Shown: positions 1-8,332 of the stretch, in pieces | How positions within the stretch are numbered: position 1 is the first letter of the stretch | How the letters are laid out: each line of letters opens with the position of its first letter | NCBI GenBank assembly: GCA_035529075.1 | Contig: DATKXK010000014.1 | Location: 202,264 to 266,263, forward strand | Direction: 5' to 3' | From: Acidobacteriota bacterium | GTDB lineage: Bacteria; Zixibacteria; MSB-5A5; GN15; FEB-12 | Length of the DNA stretch: 64,000 bases | Made by a program: the position numbers and the translations under genes | Notes under the pieces: generated by a model | What the model was told of the DNA's origin: nothing | The model's database searches: none | The model's input: only the letters and a program-made list of their open reading frames with translations

Positions 1-38
1 AGGCGAAGCTGCCGCATGACGACGACGCTGACAACTAA
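1..38 (+). CDS. 3' end of an upstream gene (partial)
   Basis: Reading the third frame gives eleven codons ending AKLPHDDDADN and a TAA stop at 36-38. A perfect hairpin with a T-run follows four bases later, as expected at the end of a transcribed gene. The tail is acidic. Nothing of the body of the protein is visible, so no function can be given. Confidence 0.45.
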   Translation, partial: AKLPHDDDADN

Positions 39-41
39 CGA

Positions 42-75
42 GACCGCCGGGCCGTCAACCCGGCGGTCTTTTTTT
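42..75 (+). terminator. intrinsic terminator
   Basis: A perfect 10-bp GC-rich stem (42-51 paired with 59-68), a 7-base loop and seven T residues (69-75). It closes the gene whose end lies at base 38 and insulates the small genes downstream. Confidence 0.93.
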
Positions 76-110
76 ATGTTGCAGTTTCCATATCAGCACG
101 GATATTTTTT

Positions 111-138
111 TTGCTGGTGCGGTTTTGAAACGTATAAT
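111..138 (+). promoter_or_regulatory. sigma70-type promoter
   Basis: TTGCTG (111-116), a 16-base spacer and a perfect TATAAT (133-138). The predicted transcript starts near 145, upstream of the 40-codon ORF at 168, and could also read into the 113-aa gene at 439. Confidence 0.6.
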
Positions 139-167
139 AAATGCATGCGTGAGGTTTCAGAAGCGTG

Positions 168-290
168 ATGAGCGACAGTGAAGCGGACCGGGGGCGGTGC
201 AGCTTCTGCGGCGCAAGTCGCTGTTGCGCAAGAAATTACAAAAGAGCGAAAAACACGGCAATCTTAACTCATAGGAACCCTGAGACTTAG
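168..290 (+). CDS. 40-aa Cys-rich mini-protein, ClpX zinc-finger-like
   Basis: ATG at 168 to TAG at 288-290. The peptide begins MSDSEADRGRCSFCGAS and continues with a CC pair five residues after the CxxC, then a basic tail. The RCSFCG segment resembles the first half of the N-terminal zinc finger of ClpX, but the second CxxC half and the rest of ClpX are absent. It sits about 25 bases downstream of a good promoter with a perfect -10 box, which argues that it is transcribed. A weak GAGG lies about 14 bases before the ATG. It could be a real zinc-binding mini-protein, a leader peptide or a decayed fragment. Confidence 0.35.
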   Translation: MSDSEADRGRCSFCGASRCCARNYKRAKNTAILTHRNPET

Positions 291-323
291 AGGAGGAATT
301 TTTACGATTTTCGAATATTTCAC

Positions 324-351
324 TTGACATACAGGCAAATATTTCCATCAT
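324..351 (+). promoter_or_regulatory. possible promoter for the 113-aa gene
   Basis: A consensus TTGACA (324-329) followed after 16 bases by CATCAT (346-351), which matches the -10 consensus at four positions. It lies about 90 bases upstream of the ATG at 439. Confidence 0.35.
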
Positions 352-438
352 TTGTTCTCGGTGTGAGGAACCACCACTAGTAGCGCATTTCGGAGACCAG
401 GGTAGGAACTGAAAAGCACAGGGAAAGTGAGGTGGTTT

Positions 439-780
439 ATGGCTCGGGACAAGAAGTCGGCCGAGGCCAAAACCAGCACTGAGACTGCCCGTGGCACTGA
501 GGGATATACCGGAGGGGGGAGGCTCTCGACGGCCGAAGCGCGACGGGAATACCAGCGGCGGTACTACCAAATGCACAAGGAAAAGGCCAAAGAGTATCAG
601 CGCCAGTACAATCTGAAGCACAAGAAGAAAACGCGAAGTCGCGGTAAGTCCAACATTGAGGCACCGCGTGAAGTGTTACGGACGACGTTCAATACGGCGG
701 ACATTATGCATTCTCCGGTCGAGAAGACGTTGAAGATGCTCGAAAAGATCATCAGGGGCGAACGGATGTTTACAATGTGA
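439..780 (+). CDS. basic 113-aa protein with EYQRxY repeats
   Basis: Not a family I can name. ATG 439 is chosen because GAGGTGG sits just upstream; an in-frame GTG at 427 lacks its own site. The protein is strongly basic. Residues about 33-66 form a tyrosine/arginine/lysine-rich stretch with repeated EYQRxY units (REYQRRYYQ and KEYQRQYNL) that should be helical, followed by a KKKTRSRGK patch. The C-terminal third is a more ordinary amphipathic segment. Similar EYxRxY stretches occur in small phage and plasmid proteins, so nucleic-acid binding is plausible, but that is inference. A terminator follows directly, so it forms a short transcription unit of its own or with the mini-ORF at 168. Confidence 0.7.
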   Translation: MARDKKSAEAKTSTETARGTEGYTGGGRLSTAEARREYQRRYYQMHKEKAKEYQRQYNLKHKKKTRSRGKSNIEAPREVLRTTFNTADIMHSPVEKTLKMLEKIIRGERMFTM

Positions 781-806
781 GCTGCACGCACTGAGAAACC
801 TCCTCG

Positions 807-826
807 GGCGACCCGTCGCCTTTTTT
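807..826 (+). terminator. intrinsic terminator
   Basis: A GGCGA/TCGCC stem with a four-base loop and six T residues (821-826), 26 bases after the stop of the 113-aa gene. Confidence 0.75.
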
Positions 827-924
827 GAACGGGGGCCGCCTTTTCTGTTGCCTTGAACACCGAATTGCGTTACCATCCCGGTCTGAAAAAACGAACTCCA
901 CTGAGCTAATCCTTGGGGGATAAT

Positions 925-3741
925 ATGGCGCAGAAGAAAGCACCCCGAGCCAAAAAGGCCGTTTCGAAATCTCCAAGCAGGAAGCCGTCCACCAAGAAGG
1001 CTGCAGCCGGCGCCGGTCAGGCGGAATTCTCCGGCAAGTACTACTACTTCTTCGGAGGGGGCAAGGCGGAAGGGTCGGCCGATATGCGCGACCTGCTCGG
1101 CGGTAAAGGAGCCAACCTCGCGGAGATGACCAACGCGGGAGTGCCTGTGCCGGCCGGGTTCACCTTAACCACCGGCGTTTGCCATATCTATTACGAGAAA
1201 GGCATGCGCGTTCCCAAAAGCATTGACCAACAGCTTGAGTCGTTCGTGGACAGGGTGGAGCAGGCGGCCGGACGGAAATTCGGAGATCCGGATAACCCGC
1301 TTCTGGTCTCGGTCCGTTCAGGGGCCAGGTTCTCCATGCCGGGCATGATGGATACGATCCTCAATCTGGGCCTTAACGAGCAGACCCTGAAGGGGCTGGC
1401 GATCAAAACCGGTGACGAACGTTTTGCGCTCGACAATTACCGTCGCTTTATCCAGATGTTCGGCAACGTCGTACTGGGTATCGACAGGAATATCTTCGAG
1501 GACGTCATTACCAAGAAGAAGAAGGACCGGCGCATCAAGCAGGACAGTTCCCTGCAGGTCAATGACCTGAAAGATATCGTCCGGCGATTCAAGCAGATCG
1601 TTCGGCGGAAGTCCGGCGAACCGTTCCCCGAGGATCCCTGGATGCAACTGCGCATGGCCCGGGACGCCGTGTTCCGCAGCTGGAACACCCCCCGCGCCAT
1701 CAGCTATCGGCGGCTTAACGATATCCCCGGCGATCTGGGGACGGCAGTAAACGTGCAGGCGATGGTGTTCGGCAACATGGGCAACGATTCCGGCACCGGG
1801 GTCGGCTTTACGCGTAATCCTGCGACCGGCGATAACGAGTTCTACGGTGAGTATCTGCTCAACGCCCAGGGTGAGGACATCGTGGCCGGAGTGCGGACTC
1901 CTCAGCCCATCTACGATCTTAATAATGATATGCCGGCGATATACAAACAGCTCCGTGGCATTACCGCCAAGCTGGAGAAACATTACCGCGACGTTCAGGA
2001 CTTTGAGTTCACGATCGAGAAGGGTAAGCTGTACATGCTGCAAACCCGGGCGGGCAAGCGCACAGTACAGGCAGCCATCAAGATTGCGGTCGACATGGTC
2101 AAGGAAGGATTGATCTCAAAAGAAGAGGCTCTCATGCGGATCGATCCGCTGTCCGTCGATCAAGTGCTGCACCCGACGCTCGACCCGGATGCCGACTTTA
2201 ACGTCATTACCACCGGGCTGGGAGCGTCACCCGGCGCCGCTTCCGGAAAGGTCTATTTCACGGCCGAAGATGCCGTCAAGCACGGAGCCAAGGCGTCCGT
2301 CATCCTGGTGCGCGAGGAGACCAACCCGGATGATATCGAAGGCATGTACGCCTCGGCGGGAATTCTGACGTCCCGGGGAGGAATGACGTCGCACGCCGCG
2401 GTCGTGGCGCGCGGGATGGGCAAGTCCTGCGTGAGCGGGGCGGAGGCGATCAGGGTGAGCGCCGCCAAGAAACAGTTCCAGGTCGGCAGACTGACGATAA
2501 AGGAAGGGGAGATAATCACGCTGAACGGCTCCACCGGCGAGGTGATCATCGGCGAGGTCTCGACCGTCGAGCCCAAACTCTCCGGCGAATTCTCCGAGCT
2601 GATGAGTTGGGCGGATGAAGTCCGTCGCCTCAAAGTGCGCGCCAACGCCGATATTCCACGTGACGCCCGGCAGGCTCTCGAGTTCGGAGCGGAGGGTATC
2701 GGGCTGTGCCGGACGGAGCACATGTTCTTTGCCGACGACCGGATTCCGATCGTGCAGCAGATGATTCTGGCTGATACGCCCGAGGAACGGCAAGCGGCTC
2801 TTGACAAGCTGCTGCCCATGCAGAAAAAGGACTTCAAGGGCCTGTTTGACGTGATGCAGGGCCTGCCGGTGACTATCCGCACCCTTGACCCGCCGTTGCA
2901 TGAGTTCCTGCCGACCAAGGAGGAGATCGAAGCCAAGATTGAAGCCCTCGATCGCAAGAGCGACGGGTACGAGGAGGACCTGGAGGCGCTTCAGAAGACG
3001 ATAAAGCGCATCGACGAGCTGAAGGAAATCAATCCCATGCTCGGCCACCGCGGATGCCGGCTGGGTATTGTCTATCCGGAGATCACCGAGATGCAGGTCC
3101 GAGCCATCGTAGAAGCGGCCGTCGACCTTCACAAGCACAAGAAGAAAGTCATTCTGGAGATCATGATTCCCCTGGTCGGGCACGTCAACGAGTTCAGGAA
3201 CCAGAGGGAGTTGGCGGTGCGCGTAGCTAACGAAGTGATCACCAAGACGCGGGCGAAAGGGTTGCAGTATTCCGTGGGTACCATGATCGAGATTCCACGG
3301 GCCGCTTTGACGGCCGACGAGATCGCCAGCGAAGCCGAATTCTTTAGTTTCGGCACCAACGACCTGACGCAAATGGCCATGGGATTTTCTCGTGATGACG
3401 CGGGCAAATTCCTGCGGCACTACCTGGACAAGAAAATCCTGCCTCAGGATCCTTTCGTGTCCATTGACCGGGCCGGTGTGGGTCAGTTGATTGTGATGGG
3501 CACCCAGAAAGGTCGCGCGGCCCGCCCGGATCTCAAGGTGGGTATCTGCGGCGAGCACGGCGGCGATCCTGACTCGATCGAATTCTGCCACGAGGTGGGA
3601 CTCGACTATGTCTCCTGCTCTCCGTACAGGGTACCAATCGCCCGTCTCGCAGCAGCACAAGCCGCGGTGCGTGCGGCTAGCGCTGCGGCAGAAAAGACTT
3701 CGCCCGGGAAGACACGCAGTAAGTCGTCCCGCAAGCGTTAG
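925..3741 (+). CDS. ppdK: pyruvate, phosphate dikinase
   Basis: Catalyses pyruvate + ATP + Pi to PEP + AMP + PPi, reversibly, in the cytoplasm. ATG 925 follows GGGGGA; a TTG four codons upstream is less likely. The 938 residues carry the N-terminal nucleotide-binding part (GGKGANLAEM near residue 60), the swivelling phosphohistidine domain with GGMTSHAAVVARGMGK (catalytic His490), and the C-terminal PEP/pyruvate barrel with SFGTNDLTQMAMGFSRDD and the catalytic Cys in VGICGEHGGDP. The usual length is about 870-890. The excess is a Lys/Ala/Ser/Pro-rich N-terminal extension of about 38 residues resembling a histone H1 tail, plus a basic C-terminal tail ending KTRSKSSRKR. The gene appears monocistronic, with terminators on both sides. 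In an anaerobe it may run toward pyruvate and ATP in glycolysis. Confidence 0.98.
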   Translation: MAQKKAPRAKKAVSKSPSRKPSTKKAAAGAGQAEFSGKYYYFFGGGKAEGSADMRDLLGGKGANLAEMTNAGVPVPAGFTLTTGVCHIYYEKGMRVPKSIDQQLESFVDRVEQAAGRKFGDPDNPLLVSVRSGARFSMPGMMDTILNLGLNEQTLKGLAIKTGDERFALDNYRRFIQMFGNVVLGIDRNIFEDVITKKKKDRRIKQDSSLQVNDLKDIVRRFKQIVRRKSGEPFPEDPWMQLRMARDAVFRSWNTPRAISYRRLNDIPGDLGTAVNVQAMVFGNMGNDSGTGVGFTRNPATGDNEFYGEYLLNAQGEDIVAGVRTPQPIYDLNNDMPAIYKQLRGITAKLEKHYRDVQDFEFTIEKGKLYMLQTRAGKRTVQAAIKIAVDMVKEGLISKEEALMRIDPLSVDQVLHPTLDPDADFNVITTGLGASPGAASGKVYFTAEDAVKHGAKASVILVREETNPDDIEGMYASAGILTSRGGMTSHAAVVARGMGKSCVSGAEAIRVSAAKKQFQVGRLTIKEGEIITLNGSTGEVIIGEVSTVEPKLSGEFSELMSWADEVRRLKVRANADIPRDARQALEFGAEGIGLCRTEHMFFADDRIPIVQQMILADTPEERQAALDKLLPMQKKDFKGLFDVMQGLPVTIRTLDPPLHEFLPTKEEIEAKIEALDRKSDGYEEDLEALQKTIKRIDELKEINPMLGHRGCRLGIVYPEITEMQVRAIVEAAVDLHKHKKKVILEIMIPLVGHVNEFRNQRELAVRVANEVITKTRAKGLQYSVGTMIEIPRAALTADEIASEAEFFSFGTNDLTQMAMGFSRDDAGKFLRHYLDKKILPQDPFVSIDRAGVGQLIVMGTQKGRAARPDLKVGICGEHGGDPDSIEFCHEVGLDYVSCSPYRVPIARLAAAQAAVRAASAAAEKTSPGKTRSKSSRKR

Positions 3742-3765
3742 GCACAAGCGGGTATCTGTATCAAG

Positions 3766-3796
3766 AAGGTCATCTCGGTCGACGTGGTGGCCTTTT
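3766..3796 (+). terminator. intrinsic terminator after ppdK
   Basis: A 12-bp stem with one mismatch and two G-T pairs (3766-3777 with 3783-3794), a five-base loop, and a run of four T (3793-3796). Confidence 0.65.
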
Positions 3797-3834
3797 CATT
3801 AAGGCCGGTACACGACGTTCCGGCAGATAATTGC

Positions 3835-3862
3835 TTGACTTTCTGAAGCCTGGATTTATATG
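3835..3862 (+). promoter_or_regulatory. promoter of the acyl-CoA synthetase gene
   Basis: TTGACT (3835-3840), a 16-base spacer and TATATG (3857-3862). It leaves a leader of about 105 bases before the ATG at 3976. Confidence 0.55.
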
Positions 3863-3975
3863 TTCTTTTGGTGAGCAGGATCACTCAGCGAGAGTGAGAT
3901 GGATTGGTTCGAAGCTCTTGCAGTTGGCGGGCGCCCGGTGTCCGACCATCGTAACCGATTGTTATAAGTGATCTT

Positions 3976-6090
3976 ATGAAGCAACAGTTAGACTATATCT
4001 TTCGGCCTGGTTCGGTTGCGGTCATCGGGGCTACAAGCCGTAAAGGTGCCATAGGTCGTGAAACGTTTCACAATATCTTCAGGGCTGAGTTTACCGGCAA
4101 GGTCTTTCCCGTCAATCCCGGGGCAACTGTTATCCACTCGGTGAAGTCGTATTCAACTGTTCTTGACGTACCTGACTCCGTTGATCTTGCTATCGTCATT
4201 GTGCCGAAAGAGGTGGTGGCGGAGGTCGTGCAGCAGTGCGGGGAGAAGGGCGTGCGTGGGTTGGTGGTGCTCTCCGCGGGCTTTTCGGAGGTCGGCCCGG
4301 AAGGCAAAGCGCGCGAACTCGAGGTCCTTGGCATTGCGCAGCAATACGGCATGCGCATGATCGGGCCGAACTGTTTCGGCGTTGTCAATACGGATCCGGA
4401 TATCAGCCTCAACGCTACGTTCGGCAAGACCTTCCCCAAGGAGGGCAACGTCGGTTTTATCACCCAATCAGGGGCCATGGGCGAGGCGATTATGAGCCAG
4501 GCCAAGGAGTTGGGTATCGGGTTTTCGGTTGTGGCCTCGATCGGCAACAAGGCCGACATCTCTTCAAACGATATTCTTGAGTACCTCAAGGATGATCCCC
4601 GGACCGACGTTATCGTGATGTACCTCGAGAACTTCGGTAACCCCCGGAATTTCACGCGCATCGCCACCGAGGTCTCGCGGCTTAAGCCGATTGTGGCGGT
4701 GAAATCGGGTCGGACCAAGCTCGGCGCCAAGGCGGCGTCCTCGCATACAGGCGCCCTGGCCGGGATGGACGTCACGGTTGACGCCCTCTTCGAGCAGACC
4801 GGAATCATGCGCGTTAACACCATGGAGCAGTTGTTTGACGTGGCCGCCGCGCTGTCTTCGCAGCCGATCCCGAAGAGCAACCGGGTGGTCGTGGTCACCA
4901 ACGCCGGCGGCCCCGGTATACTGGCGACCGATGCACTGATCAACAACGGAATGCAAATGCCCCCTCTGGCGCCGACGACCGTCAGGAAGCTGAAAACATT
5001 CAGTTCCACGGCGGCGTCGTTTTCAAATCCCATGGATATGGTCGGTGACGCCAGGGGCCCTGAGTTCAAGAAAACGCTTGACTTGATAAAGCTGGACAGG
5101 CGCTACGATACCATCATACCGATTTTCGTCCCGCCCGTGACCGTAGATCAGCTTGACGTGGCCAGAAACATTCACGCGGCTCTCGCCGACACGGACAAGA
5201 CGGTGCTCGCCTGCTTCATGGGCGCCGGCGAGGAACCGGTCGGCATGAATTACCTCAAATCGCAGGGAATCCCCGTGTATATATTCCCCGAGGCGGCGGC
5301 CGAGGCGCTGGCCACCATCTACGGGTATCGTCAGTGGCTGAGCCGGCCCCGGGGCAAGACGAAGACGTACAAAGTCGATACCGATCGCGTCCGGCGCATT
5401 GTCGAACGGACCGTCCAGGGGCGTGACGGTGTTATTGCCGGCGACGATGCCATCAGAATCCTGTCCGCCTACGGCATTCCCGCCGCCGGGTACAATTACG
5501 CCTTCAGCGCCCGGGAAGCCGTCCAGGCAGCGAAGAAAACCGGGTATCCGGTGGTGATGAAGATTGCCTCGCCCCCGGTCCTTCACAAGACCGAGGTGGG
5601 CGGGGTAATGGTTGACCTGCGGTCTGATAAGGAAGTTCGTGAGGCCTACCAGGAGCTTCAGCGGCGTATCGGCAAGCTGAAGAAAGATGAGAAGTTCTCC
5701 GTCGCCGTTCAGCAGATGCTCACCGGCGGCGTGGAGACTGTCATCGGTATGATGTCCGATCCCTCGTTCGGGCCGCTGCTCATGTTCGGTCTCGGGGGGA
5801 TCTACGTTGAGGTCATGAAGGACGTGGCTTTCCGCATCAGCCCGCTGACCGACGTAGGGGCGCGGGAGATGATCAAGTCACTTCGCTCGTACCCGCTCCT
5901 GACCGGCTTTCGCGGGGCGCCGCCCGTTGATCTCGAGGTCATCCAGGAGACGCTGCTCCGCCTGTCCCAACTGGTCCGGGATTTTGACTGCTTTTCGGAA
6001 ATAGACATCAACCCGTTCATTGTCTCACCCGATCGAAAGAACTGCAAGGCGGTTGACGCGCGCTTTATCTGCAGGTACGAACCGGCCTAA
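3976..6090 (+). CDS. ADP-forming acetyl/acyl-CoA synthetase (fused subunits)
   Basis: Converts acetyl-CoA (or another acyl-CoA) + ADP + Pi to the acid + CoA + ATP, conserving energy during fermentation. The 704 residues match the fused alpha-beta form. An N-terminal CoA-binding Rossmann domain begins near residue 5 (SVAVIGATSRKGAIG). A succinyl-CoA ligase-like domain follows, with SHTGALAG carrying the phosphohistidine. A C-terminal ATP-grasp domain runs from about residue 470 (GYPVVMKIASPPVLHKTEVG, GPLLMFGLGGIYVEV). The start is an ATG with only a weak AAGTGA upstream. It lies in its own unit between the ppdK terminator and a downstream membrane-protein gene 108 bases away. The acyl substrate cannot be told from sequence. 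A GNAT-fused protein acetyltransferase (Pat) is excluded because no GNAT domain is present. Confidence 0.95.
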   Translation: MKQQLDYIFRPGSVAVIGATSRKGAIGRETFHNIFRAEFTGKVFPVNPGATVIHSVKSYSTVLDVPDSVDLAIVIVPKEVVAEVVQQCGEKGVRGLVVLSAGFSEVGPEGKARELEVLGIAQQYGMRMIGPNCFGVVNTDPDISLNATFGKTFPKEGNVGFITQSGAMGEAIMSQAKELGIGFSVVASIGNKADISSNDILEYLKDDPRTDVIVMYLENFGNPRNFTRIATEVSRLKPIVAVKSGRTKLGAKAASSHTGALAGMDVTVDALFEQTGIMRVNTMEQLFDVAAALSSQPIPKSNRVVVVTNAGGPGILATDALINNGMQMPPLAPTTVRKLKTFSSTAASFSNPMDMVGDARGPEFKKTLDLIKLDRRYDTIIPIFVPPVTVDQLDVARNIHAALADTDKTVLACFMGAGEEPVGMNYLKSQGIPVYIFPEAAAEALATIYGYRQWLSRPRGKTKTYKVDTDRVRRIVERTVQGRDGVIAGDDAIRILSAYGIPAAGYNYAFSAREAVQAAKKTGYPVVMKIASPPVLHKTEVGGVMVDLRSDKEVREAYQELQRRIGKLKKDEKFSVAVQQMLTGGVETVIGMMSDPSFGPLLMFGLGGIYVEVMKDVAFRISPLTDVGAREMIKSLRSYPLLTGFRGAPPVDLEVIQETLLRLSQLVRDFDCFSEIDINPFIVSPDRKNCKAVDARFICRYEPA

Positions 6091-6198
6091 TATTCGCTTG
6101 AGATTTCCTGGCACCGGCTCTATCTTCCGTCAAACTAATGCATGTCGATCGTTTCCGTCGCAGGAGAGGGAACCGGCGTGCATGGAGGTGAGGGTGGT

Positions 6199-6684
6199 AT
6201 GCGCTACGAACTGAAAACCATCGGGATCTGGCCGCTGGTCAAGGTCTCGTTTTTCTTGAACCTGGTGCTCGGGTTCCTCTATGGCCTGGTGAATGCCTTC
6301 ATCATGAGCATGATTCTGGCTATCGCGCCGAGTCTGCCGTTTGCGTCCGGTCTGGAATTCGATCCGGCCGAAATCTCTCTGGCTTTCCTTTTCCTTCTCT
6401 TCCCGATTTTCTGTGCCCTGGGCGGGGCTGTCTTCCTGACCCTTTTCTGCGCGGTCGTGGCGCTGATTTACAACGCCGTTGCCCGGTTGCTGGGAGGCTA
6501 CGAGTTTGACCTAGCGGCAGTGACCGAGATGGTCGGTGTTCGGTCGGTCCCCCGGCCACCCATGGCTCCGGGCCCGGCAGCCGGTCCATACGTGCCGCCG
6601 CCCTATACACCGCCGCCCCCCTCCGGCGATTACCCGAGGACCCGCGAACCGGGGGACAATCCTCCCGGGACAGACAGTCACTGA
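6199..6684 (+). CDS. DUF3566-like membrane protein
   Basis: ATG 6199 is chosen over 6142 because a GAGGTGAGGG stretch lies directly upstream. The 161-residue protein begins with a short basic segment, MRYELKTIGIWPLVKVSF, leading into a first membrane helix; a second hydrophobic stretch covers about residues 55-85. It continues into VALIYNAVARLLGGYEFDL. This helix-linker-helix plus 'YN..ARLxGG' layout resembles the DUF3566 family. The C-terminal 45 residues are Pro/Gly-rich and probably disordered. It lies 20 bases before gltX and is probably co-transcribed with it. The function of the family is unknown. Confidence 0.75.
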   Translation: MRYELKTIGIWPLVKVSFFLNLVLGFLYGLVNAFIMSMILAIAPSLPFASGLEFDPAEISLAFLFLLFPIFCALGGAVFLTLFCAVVALIYNAVARLLGGYEFDLAAVTEMVGVRSVPRPPMAPGPAAGPYVPPPYTPPPPSGDYPRTREPGDNPPGTDSH

Positions 6685-6704
6685 CCGACGTCCGGATCTG
6701 ATCG

Positions 6705-8159
6705 ATGTCACACGCAAGTGTAAGAGTCCGCATCGCGCCCTCCCCGACCGGGTACCTGCACGTCGGTACGGCCCGCATGGCCATTTTCAATTACCTGTTC
6801 GCCCGGCACTACGGCGGCCGGTTTCTGGTGCGCATCGAAGACACCGATCCTGAACGGTCCAGGGCGGAGCTTATCGATCCCATTCTGTCAGCCCTGCAGT
6901 GGCTCGGCATTTCCTGGGACGAGGAGATTGTCTACCAGTCCGCAAGGCTCGATCACTACCGTCAGTTCGCCCGCCGGTTGCTTGAGAGCGGCCATGCGTA
7001 TCCGTGCTTCTGTTCTCCCGAGCTTCTGGCCGAGATGCGGCAGCAGGCGCGTGCCGACAAGCGACCGACCCAGTATGATCGTCGCTGCCTGAGGCTGCCT
7101 GCCGATGAGGTGAAAAAGGCACTGGCCGACGCCGGCAGGCCCTGCGCCATCCGTATAAGAATCCCTGACGGTCAGACTGCGTACACTGACATGATTTCGG
7201 GCGAGCTTTCGCGCGAAAACACGGAAATCGAGGATTTCATAATCGCTCGTTCCGACGGGTCGGCAACGTACAACCTGGCCGTCGTGATCGACGACCACGA
7301 CATGGGTATAACCCACGTGGTACGCGGTAACGATCACATCACAAACACCTTCAAACAGATTCATATCTACCGGGCGCTGGGCTGGGAGGTGCCGGCCTTC
7401 GGCCATGTCCCGCTGATTCTCCGCCCCGATAAAAGAAAAGTCTCAAAGCGGCTGGGCGACAAGGACGTTAGTGAATATCGCCGGGAAGGGGTCCTTCCCG
7501 AACCGCTGTTCAACTATTTAAGTCTGCTCGGCTGGTCCCCCAAGACCGATCGCGAAATCTACACGCGGTCGGAACTGATCGAAATTTTCGACGAGAACAA
7601 TGCCAACCGGTCCAACGCCGTTTTTGACGAAGAAAAGCTGCTCGCGTTCAACTTCGAGTACATGCAGCGTATGACCGAGCACGAACTCGCGACCCTCGTC
7701 GCGCCGCTGCTGGTTGAGGCCGGAGTGACGACCAGGTACTGGCTGGAGACGCGGTGGGATTACCTCCGGGAGGTGGTCCGGTTGTTCAAGCCGCGGGTTC
7801 GCCGCCTGACCGATTTCGCCGTCCTGGGCGGCTATTTCTTCAGCTTTGACTACCGGTACGATGCTGCCGCCGAAGAAAAGCACTTTTCCGCCGAGGCGGG
7901 CCGTCTGCTGTCTGATCTGGCGGACTGTCTCGAAGCTCTGCCGGAGTTTACAGTTGAGTCGACCGAACAGGCGGTCGGGGCGACAGCCGAGGAAAAGGGG
8001 ATCAAGCGGGCCAGGCTGATTCATGCCGTTCGACTTGCAGTCTCCGGCACGCCCGCCGGGCCGGGTCTGTTTGAGATGCTCGCCTCCCTCGGCCGCCCGG
8101 TGGTCCTGGAGAGACTTAGGAAGGGGGCCGCCTATATCAGGCGGAAGTACGGGCAGTAA
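6705..8159 (+). CDS. gltX: glutamyl-tRNA synthetase
   Basis: Charges tRNA-Glu in the cytoplasm. The 484-residue length is typical of the bacterial class I enzyme. Its HIGH-type signature is PSPTGYLHVGTAR near the N-terminus, with RIEDTDPERS following. The KMSKS-type loop reads KRKVSKRLGDK. The C-terminal anticodon-binding helical domain is present (VESTEQAVGATAEEKGIKR). The start is ATG 6705, 20 bases after the DUF3566-like gene. A separate glnS follows, so this enzyme need not be the misacylating type, but a dual specificity cannot be ruled out by eye. Confidence 0.98.
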   Translation: MSHASVRVRIAPSPTGYLHVGTARMAIFNYLFARHYGGRFLVRIEDTDPERSRAELIDPILSALQWLGISWDEEIVYQSARLDHYRQFARRLLESGHAYPCFCSPELLAEMRQQARADKRPTQYDRRCLRLPADEVKKALADAGRPCAIRIRIPDGQTAYTDMISGELSRENTEIEDFIIARSDGSATYNLAVVIDDHDMGITHVVRGNDHITNTFKQIHIYRALGWEVPAFGHVPLILRPDKRKVSKRLGDKDVSEYRREGVLPEPLFNYLSLLGWSPKTDREIYTRSELIEIFDENNANRSNAVFDEEKLLAFNFEYMQRMTEHELATLVAPLLVEAGVTTRYWLETRWDYLREVVRLFKPRVRRLTDFAVLGGYFFSFDYRYDAAAEEKHFSAEAGRLLSDLADCLEALPEFTVESTEQAVGATAEEKGIKRARLIHAVRLAVSGTPAGPGLFEMLASLGRPVVLERLRKGAAYIRRKYGQ

Positions 8160-8161
8160 AT

Positions 8162-8186
8162 GGGTCGTCGGTCTCAGCGGCGACCC
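8162..8186 (+). other. intergenic hairpin without T-run
   Basis: A 9-bp inverted repeat with one G-T pair (8162-8170 with 8178-8186) just after the gltX stop. There is no T-tract, so it is not a standard terminator. It could protect the mRNA 3' end or reduce read-through into glnS. Confidence 0.35.
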
Positions 8187-8332
8187 GTCTGGAAAGCTCT
8201 TGCTATCCCCGAGGCTCCCGCGTATTGTCTCTCTGTGGCCTTGGGACCGGGCCCCGGGTGAACCAACCGTGAGTGGGACGGAAATCGATACAAACAGCAA
8301 CGGGATCGTCGAGAAGATCCGCTGACCGCGAC

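Noticed and set aside
2227-3747. 506-codon minus-strand frame opposite ppdK
   Set aside because: Same shadow effect over a well-supported gene; no ribosome-binding site or family match.
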